Source: an uncultured Bacteroides sp. (lineage in GTDB: Bacteria > Bacteroidota > Bacteroidia > Bacteroidales > Bacteroidaceae). Taken from it: a stretch of DNA of 42,273 nucleotides. A program made the translations under genes and the position numbers. This document shows positions 35,487 through 42,273 of the stretch, one piece after another; the stretch's first letter is position 1; each line of letters starts with the position of its first letter. Under the pieces are notes generated by a model, which had not been told where the DNA came from, did not search any database, and saw only the letters and a list, made by a program, of their open reading frames with translations. The DNA lies in assembly GCA_945965395.1 (NCBI GenBank), contig CAMFND010000084.1, positions 1 to 42,273 of the forward strand. The letters run 5' to 3'.

Positions 35487-36611
35487 TTACTCTCCTATAT
35501 TAAGTAAAGCATATGCACACCATAAAAATGGAGCCTGCCCATGAAAATCACCTGCAATTCTTGGCCTATCCCTATAATACTGCTTACTATTCTCCTTCCC
35601 TGTTCCTATACATACTTCAGTTACAAATGCTTCATCATTAATATAATTACATAAACTAAGCCATGCCCTGCGGATTATAGGAGCATATTCATCCATATCT
35701 AACCAACCATTTTGAACACCAATAATCATTGAATACAGAAACATTGCTGAACCAGAAGTTTCTGTCCAAAAATCACTCTGATCTATAAGCTGATTCCATA
35801 AACCGTCTTTATTTATAAATTTTTTAAGATTATTCATCATCAACAAATAACCTTCCATTATTCGCTGTCTATTAATATCTGTTTGTGGTAATGAAGCCAG
35901 TAACTCTGTCATTCCGACAGCCATCCAACCATCACCACGAGCCCAATAATAGGGAACATCTGGAGCATGATAAAACAATCCATTGGAATGTTGTAACTCG
36001 TCTAAATACATCGTCATTTCCTTCGCAGCCCTATTAATATATTTTTTATTCCCTGTCGCATAATAAGCCTCAGACTGTACAATAGTAATCATATACATAT
36101 CATCTATCCACAATCTAGTTTGCCATGAATACCCTTTATCATGCCATTTCTTTTCTTCTGGAAGTGCATTTTGAGGTAATTCCCATTGAGAATCAGCATA
36201 TAATAAACCTAAATCCAGATATCTTTTATCTTTTGTTATTTTATAAAATCTCAAAGGCAAACACCCAAACATATTTTGATCAACATGGATTGGAGGAGGC
36301 AACAAATCTTTCTCTAAATAAAATAACAGTTCAAAACGATTTCTTAAACTTGTAATTAATTCTTTATCATTAATTTGTTCTGCAAATCTAAGGGCTCCAT
36401 ACCAAGTGCAAACTTCTGCATAATGAATTCCTCTATCACCATAAAGATGATGTTTACTAAGCAAAAATCTTTCCGACAACTTCTTTCCTACAATCTTAGG
36501 ATTAGCTCCCACTGGAAAATCTTCAAAATAGACATTTGAATAAGCGCCAATTGGTACTAATAAAAACAGAATCAAATAAAGAGGAAATATTCTTTTTTTT
36601 AACTTATTCAT
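35487..36611 (-). CDS. GH88/GH105 unsaturated uronyl hydrolase
   Basis: Removes delta-4,5-unsaturated uronic acid left by polysaccharide lyases, through hydration of the double bond. The 374-residue protein has an N-terminal signal (to about 24) and an (alpha/alpha)6 barrel. Key motifs are RLWIDDMYM with Asp170/Asp171 at the YteR catalytic position, and WARGDGW (223-229). The length and the RGDGW motif favour GH105 (unsaturated rhamnogalacturonyl or glucuronyl hydrolase) over GH88. Its presence implies that a lyase acts on the PUL substrate, but none is in view. Confidence 0.87.
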   Translation of the reverse strand: MNKLKKRIFPLYLILFLLVPIGAYSNVYFEDFPVGANPKIVGKKLSERFLLSKHHLYGDRGIHYAEVCTWYGALRFAEQINDKELITSLRNRFELLFYLEKDLLPPPIHVDQNMFGCLPLRFYKITKDKRYLDLGLLYADSQWELPQNALPEEKKWHDKGYSWQTRLWIDDMYMITIVQSEAYYATGNKKYINRAAKEMTMYLDELQHSNGLFYHAPDVPYYWARGDGWMAVGMTELLASLPQTDINRQRIMEGYLLMMNNLKKFINKDGLWNQLIDQSDFWTETSGSAMFLYSMIIGVQNGWLDMDEYAPIIRRAWLSLCNYINDEAFVTEVCIGTGKENSKQYYRDRPRIAGDFHGQAPFLWCAYALLNIGE

Positions 36612-36694
36612 GACATTCCTTATTAATTTACATATTTACATTATCAATAAAATATACAAAATAAAAACTTATTCCTATATCTTAGCAGAAAAAT

Positions 36695-39607
36695 TTACTT
36701 CACTAACGTTACCTCAGGACCAAGATATGAACGTTTCATACCTCCAAAATCAACTACAACCTTTTGAATAATAACACCCGGATCCTTACAAATTAATTTT
36801 AATGTATGTTTTCCTGGTTTATCCACCGTGAGACGTATTGCATTGATAGAACTATTCCTTGCCACATTTTCCTTCCAGTCACTAGAATACTCTTTCGCAT
36901 CATTAGATGCAAACTTTATAACACCATCATCTATCATTACTCCGAATCGCGTACTACATCCAGAATGCAGCGGGAATGTGGGAATCGCATAAGTATACAC
37001 AGTTACAGAGCCTGCATTAAATGAATAAAAGTCATATTCCACCCGACCTGTCGCATTGGTACGATAGGTACTTTGCACTGGTGCCAAGGGACTTCCCAGT
37101 TGGACACATTGCCCTTCATATCCCAATCCATTTATGAACTGAATTTTTACATCTTTGTTATCATATTTACGATGATAACGTCCTGGGTTAATGACAACAC
37201 ATCCATTTTCTTCCAAATAAAGACCTTTTACTTCCTCAATAGATGGAGAAGCCGGATTCATTACGGTCAATAATATTACCTCTTCCGATTGATTACCAAC
37301 AATATTTATAGTTCCGGAAACCTTTTCTCCTACAGGAACCTCAGCCCAGTCAACAGAAACTTTAATTCTTTGATAATCACATAACGTACCCTTTTCTGTA
37401 CTAAGCAGAATCCACTTATCAGAAGTCTTTGTACTCCATTTCACCTCATTTTTTCCTTTATTATACAAGTCAATATATGTATCTTTCTTGGTATATGAGT
37501 TTAATACAGGTAAGCTATTTACAGCTCCTAAAGTAAGGTCCTGATTAGGCAATTGAATACAAAGCTTTCCCTCATCAGGCAATTTTATAGTTTCAATTGG
37601 AGGCATATTCTGATAAGTAGCAACCCATCCAGGAGCAAGCGACATCATATGATTCCACTTTCCATCAAGCTGTTCATTATATAATTTAGTATAATAACCT
37701 ATACTATCATGATAAGCCTGGGCCTTACGGGCATAATCATTTGTCATGCTCCTTCCTTGACGGGCAAACCAACGATTCTGTTGAGCTGTAAGCATTTTTT
37801 TATTCATTAATGCAGCACCTTTCACAGGGTAAAATACCAATTCATAAAAACAGGCTTGATATTCTTCAGGCAACGATTTCCATATACTCTCCGCCATATT
37901 CGAAATACGTTCATATTCAGCCATGCGTTTTTCTGCTTCACAATAATTTGTAAACGAAAAATCGGTATCCGTTATCCGTTCTTGTGAATGTTCGTTATTC
38001 CACTCATATCCCCATCCCATTGATTCCGGTTTACGCTGAAAGCCTAATTTATAATATGCAAACATTATATCAGACAAATCTTGACGATATCTTTCACCAA
38101 AAACAGAGACAAGAAAATCTATTTGATGAGTATTTATATTATCATAATTAAAACCCTCGCAATTCCATGCCATATCCAGAAATGTTTTCATTCCTAGCTC
38201 TCCAGGCTTAATATCACCCACATTAAGCAACCAGTAATTCTTTGTTCCCGTAGCATAAGCCTTACTCATTTCCTCATACATCAAAGCTGGTGGAGTAGTA
38301 TTTAACCATAAATAATCATGAGGTTCACCCAAATAAGAAATATGATAATATACTCCACTTCCACCTTTACGTTCTGACTCTTTTTTTGTATTCAATTTCT
38401 TTATATAACCAAAATTATCATCAGGCCATACCAAAGTTATATCTTCAGGAAGCTTCAGACCACGTTCATAAATATCAAGAACTTCCTTATAGGGAACAAA
38501 AATTTGTGGAATTGAATCAATAGGAGCATCAATATATTTACTCAGAATCCCACGCTGGTCTTGAATTACTTCCTCCACCAGTTCCACTTCCTTATCTTTA
38601 GGAACTCCAACCAATCCAGAATCATGAATACCACGCATTGCTATCGTATAGACATTTTCATAAGCACTGTTTTCCAAGATTCGCTTATCCAATACATCTA
38701 TAATACCCTGCTTATTGGTCATATAATTCCATTCCCCATGTATATCCTTATGCCATTCCGTTACGTTATTAAACAATAAAGGTTCACAATGAGAAGAAGA
38801 CATCACAATTCCATAACTGTCAGCAACTTCCTTATTTTCAGGATATTTATTAAAAGCTCCTGAACTTGGATGCATTGCGGGAACCAGCATATTTCCCTTC
38901 ATCCGCAAGATTAATTCACAAACTCGTGCATAAGTTTTAGGTCCAATATCACCCAATTCCTTATCGTATGTTTTACCAGCCCAAGGAGTAATTCCCCAAC
39001 CTTCGTCATTAATAAAGATACCTCTATATTTTACAGAAGGAGAAAGAGACACATATTCTTCCGTATCAAGATAAATTGATCTCTTTTTCTTTACAGGAAC
39101 ATCAGCCCACCAATACAATGGTGAAACTCCCATTGCCTCCGATACGGTAAAAATACCATAAGAAGTACCTCTCCTGTCAGAACCAGCAATTACAAGAGCC
39201 CGATCCACCCCCTTCATTGGATTCTTTACCACCTTTATAATAAAACTTTCCCATTTACCGTCAATAGATGTCACGTCCAGCTTTCCTTCTTTTACCAAAG
39301 AATCAATATACCTGTTTTTACCTATCGTACCAACCAATACTAATGAATACCCCTTTGTACTTTTAACACCAGAAGAAACTAAGCCGTCCACCCCAGTTAC
39401 CCGACCAATATCTTCAGCAAATAGAGCAGCACATTTTTTTACAGACTCATAATCAGAAGCATCTACCAGAATAGTCGTTTTACTTTGATTTGTGTAAATA
39501 GGAAAGGAAGTTGACTGAACCTTATTTTCAGAAATTATAATTTGGGAGTATAATGAAACAAACGAAAACAACAATACTCCAATACATACCAGCTTTTTTA
39601 TTTTCAT
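36695..39607 (-). CDS. GH115 alpha-glucuronidase
   Basis: Removes alpha-1,2-linked (4-O-methyl-)glucuronic acid from intact polymers such as glucuronoxylan. The 970-residue protein has a signal peptide (to about 21). Family motifs include KYRGIFINDEGWGITPW (about 192-210), the HPSSGAFNKYPENKEVADSYG segment and SSSHCEPLL. The middle section holds WLNTTPPALMYEEM and NVGDIKPGELG, and a C-terminal GH115_C beta-domain starts at about 790. It is the first enzyme after susCD, with a hairpin between susD and this gene. It is the strongest substrate clue: the target glycan carries alpha-glucuronic acid. Confidence 0.93.
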   Translation of the reverse strand: MKIKKLVCIGVLLFSFVSLYSQIIISENKVQSTSFPIYTNQSKTTILVDASDYESVKKCAALFAEDIGRVTGVDGLVSSGVKSTKGYSLVLVGTIGKNRYIDSLVKEGKLDVTSIDGKWESFIIKVVKNPMKGVDRALVIAGSDRRGTSYGIFTVSEAMGVSPLYWWADVPVKKKRSIYLDTEEYVSLSPSVKYRGIFINDEGWGITPWAGKTYDKELGDIGPKTYARVCELILRMKGNMLVPAMHPSSGAFNKYPENKEVADSYGIVMSSSHCEPLLFNNVTEWHKDIHGEWNYMTNKQGIIDVLDKRILENSAYENVYTIAMRGIHDSGLVGVPKDKEVELVEEVIQDQRGILSKYIDAPIDSIPQIFVPYKEVLDIYERGLKLPEDITLVWPDDNFGYIKKLNTKKESERKGGSGVYYHISYLGEPHDYLWLNTTPPALMYEEMSKAYATGTKNYWLLNVGDIKPGELGMKTFLDMAWNCEGFNYDNINTHQIDFLVSVFGERYRQDLSDIMFAYYKLGFQRKPESMGWGYEWNNEHSQERITDTDFSFTNYCEAEKRMAEYERISNMAESIWKSLPEEYQACFYELVFYPVKGAALMNKKMLTAQQNRWFARQGRSMTNDYARKAQAYHDSIGYYTKLYNEQLDGKWNHMMSLAPGWVATYQNMPPIETIKLPDEGKLCIQLPNQDLTLGAVNSLPVLNSYTKKDTYIDLYNKGKNEVKWSTKTSDKWILLSTEKGTLCDYQRIKVSVDWAEVPVGEKVSGTINIVGNQSEEVILLTVMNPASPSIEEVKGLYLEENGCVVINPGRYHRKYDNKDVKIQFINGLGYEGQCVQLGSPLAPVQSTYRTNATGRVEYDFYSFNAGSVTVYTYAIPTFPLHSGCSTRFGVMIDDGVIKFASNDAKEYSSDWKENVARNSSINAIRLTVDKPGKHTLKLICKDPGVIIQKVVVDFGGMKRSYLGPEVTLVK

Positions 39608-39623
39608 ATATTATCAGATTTAA

Positions 39624-39653
39624 ACTCCACCCTTAGCCTCACAAGAGTGGAGT
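39624..39653 (-). promoter_or_regulatory. Hairpin between susD and GH115
   Basis: In the minus-strand RNA the arms ACTCCACTCTT (39653-39643) and AAGGGTGGAGT (39634-39624) pair over 11 bp with one U.G pair and an 8-nt loop. Only three T's follow, so it may slow or trim the transcript rather than end it. Confidence 0.6.
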
Positions 39654-39664
39654 AATTATATTCA

Positions 39665-41422
39665 TTAATATCCAGGATTCTGTTCCAACACTGCATCCGT
39701 ATTAGCTTCTATTGCAGAATATGGAATAGGCCACACATTATATTTTTCCTGCATACCAATTCCGTCACCATTTGTTTCAGGATTAGCATAAAAAGGATTA
39801 CATTTCATCACTCTATCATAAAGTTTTCCCATTCGCATCAATGTTAACCGACGCTTCTCTTCTACCCCCAACTCTCTCATCCTCTCATCCAAAATATAAT
39901 CTACATCCACATCTTCAGGAGATATTGGATTTGCATGAGCACGACCTCGCACTTCATTAATATCTGCAGCAGCCTTTGTTTTATCATTCAAGTTCAAGTA
40001 TGCTTCTGCACGCAACAAATAAGTTTCCGCCAATCGGAACATATACTGATCTACATAAGTAGTACCCGCAATGCTTTTAAGTTGCCAGATAGAGGCATCT
40101 AAAAAAAGCTCACTAGGATGATTATAAGGAGTAGTACACTTTGACTGATAAGCATATAAATAACGTCCAGGTACTGTCATACTTGCCCCTTGTCCAACAA
40201 TCAAGTTCGCAGGAGGATTATCCACATCAATATATGCAATATCAGGGAATTGCTTTTTAAATTCCGGATTATTTACCTCAAATCTTCTGACAAAATTATG
40301 ATTTGCATTCCGAATATCATTATCAAAATCACTTTCCCAAATCTTATTGCTAAAATATTGAGTAGATATACCCCAGCCAATACCTCTACCACCAGTATAA
40401 TCACCTATAGGCCATAAGAACGGAGAATAATCTTTAATTGAGCCATCAGGTTGTGTAACCCTGAGTTTTACATCACGAGTCATTGGTGCACAATGACGTT
40501 CCAACATATAATTACCATCTAATTTAAGATCGGCTGTCGAACTACCACCTCCTGGCAAATTTGTCTCAAATTGTATTACCCATACACCTTCCGTGTTACC
40601 AGCTTCTCTATTTTGATTATTCTTTCTAAATAAATCCCAATAAACATCTCCTGGAGTTTCTGTTGAACGAGAACCAAACCTTGTTTTCATCAGGCCTAAT
40701 GCCGGATTATCAATGACTTCACTGGCTGCATACACAGCTTCTTGATTCATGCCTAAAGCTAAATAAATTTCCGATAACAAATGATAAGCAGCAGAAGAAG
40801 AAATTTCGCCATCTTTAACAGCTGTAATATCTGGCAAATTTTCGGCTGCAAACTTCACATCCTCCATAGCTTGCCGTAATGTCTCCTCCTTAGTAGCTCT
40901 TACAAAATCTGTTTTAGGAGTTGAAACCTCCTCCAAAACCAAGGGAACTCCTCCATATAAATATGCTAATGTGCGATATGCCATTCCTCTAAAAAATCTT
41001 GATTTAGCCACATATTGAGTTTTTTCTTCTTCAGTGAAATCTGTTGTAGCAACTCTTCCTATAACCACATTTGCATCAGAAATTAATTTGTATAAATAAT
41101 CCCAATGAGCTTTAGGGATATTACTTGTCGGATCATATGCTGCAACCATATTACCATGACGATTAATGGTTCCAGGCTCTCCGTCATAAAGTAAATCCGT
41201 CCCATAAATATAATCAAATGGGGTATTTTCATCAACTCCATAAAATTCTTTACGAACAGAATAATACAATCCATTTATAGCCATATCAAAGTCCGTAATC
41301 GTAACGTAAGAATTATCTGAGCTCATAAAATCTTCCGGAGCTTCTTTTAAGAATTCACTTTCATTACATGATACAGAAAGTAATCCTATACACATGCACA
41401 ATATAATATTTCTCTTTTTCAT
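39665..41422 (-). CDS. SusD/RagB outer membrane glycan-binding lipoprotein
   Basis: A surface lipoprotein that binds the target glycan and caps the SusC channel. Of 585 residues, the lipobox is LLSVSC with Cys19, then the SusD N-terminus NESEFLKEAPEDF. TPR-like helices include FRGMAYRTLAYLYGGVPLVL and YLLRAEAYLNLNDKTKAAADINEVRGRA, and the family C-terminus runs ERMRELGVEEKRRLTLMRMG to YPIP-like NVWPIPYSAIEANTDAVLEQNPGY. It lies 6 nt after the susC stop. This pair marks the region as a PUL. Confidence 0.95.
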   Translation of the reverse strand: MKKRNIILCMCIGLLSVSCNESEFLKEAPEDFMSSDNSYVTITDFDMAINGLYYSVRKEFYGVDENTPFDYIYGTDLLYDGEPGTINRHGNMVAAYDPTSNIPKAHWDYLYKLISDANVVIGRVATTDFTEEEKTQYVAKSRFFRGMAYRTLAYLYGGVPLVLEEVSTPKTDFVRATKEETLRQAMEDVKFAAENLPDITAVKDGEISSSAAYHLLSEIYLALGMNQEAVYAASEVIDNPALGLMKTRFGSRSTETPGDVYWDLFRKNNQNREAGNTEGVWVIQFETNLPGGGSSTADLKLDGNYMLERHCAPMTRDVKLRVTQPDGSIKDYSPFLWPIGDYTGGRGIGWGISTQYFSNKIWESDFDNDIRNANHNFVRRFEVNNPEFKKQFPDIAYIDVDNPPANLIVGQGASMTVPGRYLYAYQSKCTTPYNHPSELFLDASIWQLKSIAGTTYVDQYMFRLAETYLLRAEAYLNLNDKTKAAADINEVRGRAHANPISPEDVDVDYILDERMRELGVEEKRRLTLMRMGKLYDRVMKCNPFYANPETNGDGIGMQEKYNVWPIPYSAIEANTDAVLEQNPGY

Positions 41423-41428
41423 AATTAA

Positions 41429-42273
41429 TCAGAGTGTTAAATTTAAACCAAAAGTAAAACTTCTCATTACAGGACGTCCATAATAATTACTATCTGCTTC
41501 AGGATCCCATCCTTTCCACTTTGTAATCGTAAATAGATTCTTTCCACTTATGTACAAACCTAAACCTTCAACACCGATATTTCTCAACCATGATTTAGGA
41601 AAATCGTATGACAGATTTATATCTTGCAATCTTAAAAAACTTCTACTTTGATAAGCTGTTGGGACAATGGCACCAGCAGCAGTAGATCTTGAATAAGTAG
41701 CATTGGGATTATTAGGAGACCAATGATCTGCTGCAAACTCAGCCGGCATATTCCAAATTAAAGAGTTTGTATTACCTCGATTCAAAGCACTTGAATTAGT
41801 TCCCAAATATCCGTCTTTTCCACCTAATATAGAATTAAAGAATATACTCAAAGAGAAGTTTTTATATCTAAACTTATTCATAAATCCCAACCGACAGACA
41901 GGATCTTTTTGACCTAGAACAACTCTGTCATCAACTGTAATATCTCCATCACCATTAGTATCCCTTATCTTATAATTCCCAGGATGATAACCATCCGGTA
42001 TATCATCCCCCAACTGATATATACCGTCGATTACATAACCATAAACAGCAGTAGTTGATTCACCGATAAACAGATTACTTGCAATTAAGTCATCCTCCCT
42101 TCCATCACCATCAGTATCCTTTCCAAACAAAGAAACAATCTTATTAGAATTATGTGAAATATTAAAGGTTGTGCTCCATTCAAAATCTCTATTAGAAATA
42201 TTTCTAGATGTTAAAGTCAATTCTATACCTTTATTTCTTATTTTCCCAATATTTGTATTCACAGAAGAAAAAC
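41429..42273 (-). CDS. SusC/RagA TonB-dependent receptor, C-terminal part
   Basis: The outer-membrane channel partner of SusD; only about 280 C-terminal residues are in the window and the gene continues past 42273. The frame reads through to the edge (SSVNTNIGKIRNKGIEL), which is the usual SusC segment before the last barrel strands. A GTG at 42262 is internal, not a start. DTNGDGDITVDDRVVLGQKDP and RLQDINLSYDFPKSWL, with the final GKNLFTITKWKGWDPEADSN and RSFTFGLNLTL, are hallmarks. No regulator is visible in the window. Confidence 0.93.
   Translation of the reverse strand, partial: FSSVNTNIGKIRNKGIELTLTSRNISNRDFEWSTTFNISHNSNKIVSLFGKDTDGDGREDDLIASNLFIGESTTAVYGYVIDGIYQLGDDIPDGYHPGNYKIRDTNGDGDITVDDRVVLGQKDPVCRLGFMNKFRYKNFSLSIFFNSILGGKDGYLGTNSSALNRGNTNSLIWNMPAEFAADHWSPNNPNATYSRSTAAGAIVPTAYQSRSFLRLQDINLSYDFPKSWLRNIGVEGLGLYISGKNLFTITKWKGWDPEADSNYYGRPVMRSFTFGLNLTL

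Noticed and set aside
42260..42262. GTG 42262 as susC start
   Set aside because: The frame is open to the window edge and the residues match an internal SusC segment, so the gene is cut, not short.
1..42273. CRISPR arrays, transposases, tRNA or rRNA genes, phage genes
   Set aside because: I looked for repeat-spacer patterns, transposase motifs and tRNA-like cloverleaf ends and saw none that could be supported.

Overview
The window looks like a chromosomal segment of a gut Bacteroidales bacterium (Bacteroides or Phocaeicola type). Several signs agree. Bacteroidetes-type promoters recur, with a TAnnTTTG -7 box and sometimes a TTTG-like -33 box 19-21 nt upstream. There are short-form psd and pssA genes, a DUF4834 protein, a SusC/SusD pair, and secreted glycosidases whose lipobox or signal-peptide starts fit this group. 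No rRNA, tRNA, CRISPR array, insertion sequence or phage gene was seen. No stretch above 300 nt lacks a gene; the largest gap is 15753-15979.

Layout. (1) 1-9.5 kb is a core housekeeping block. It holds psd-pssA-DUF4834 (phosphatidylethanolamine synthesis), tadA with a small ribbon-helix-helix-like protein, the yraN-birA-MATE operon, a minus-strand operon of two CD225/dispanin proteins and a DUF2752 protein, pyrH, a histidine phosphatase, frr and rsgA. (2) 9.5-21.4 kb carries two complete tripartite RND efflux systems (adaptor, HAE1 permease, outer-membrane factor), transcribed divergently from about 15.3-16.0 kb. A small membrane protein gene precedes the left-hand pump. (3) 21.5-23.1 kb is an APC amino-acid permease. 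(4) 23.2-29.8 kb is a sulfate-activation and sulfonation cluster: cysQ, SLC13 permease, cysC, cysD, cysN, sulfotransferase. There is no PAPS or sulfite reductase, so the PAPS made here looks destined for sulfonating an acceptor rather than for cysteine synthesis. (5) 29.9-42.3 kb, all on the minus strand, is a polysaccharide utilization locus (PUL): a SusC C-terminus cut by the window edge, SusD, GH115, GH105/88, GH31, GH127-family and GH29 enzymes. It is visibly richer in A+T from about 31.7 kb onward.

How the parts work together. In the sulfonation cluster, SLC13 probably imports sulfate. CysD/CysN make APS, CysC makes PAPS, the sulfotransferase uses it, and CysQ clears the by-product PAP. 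In the PUL, SusC/D bind and import an acidic, arabinose- and fucose-decorated glycan (inferred). GH115 removes alpha-glucuronic acid, GH105 removes unsaturated uronic acid, and the GH127-like, GH29 and GH31 enzymes trim L-arabinofuranose, L-fucose and an alpha-linked sugar. The PUL and the sulfotransferase operon converge on one strong bidirectional terminator at 29857-29894.

Most notable: the reductase-free PAPS cluster with a five-copy heptamer array before the sulfotransferase; two intergenic PUL hairpins whose G.U pairs form only in the sense RNA; an RND permease with Asn at a proton-relay Asp position; and the dispanin/GYF_2/DUF2752 operon.
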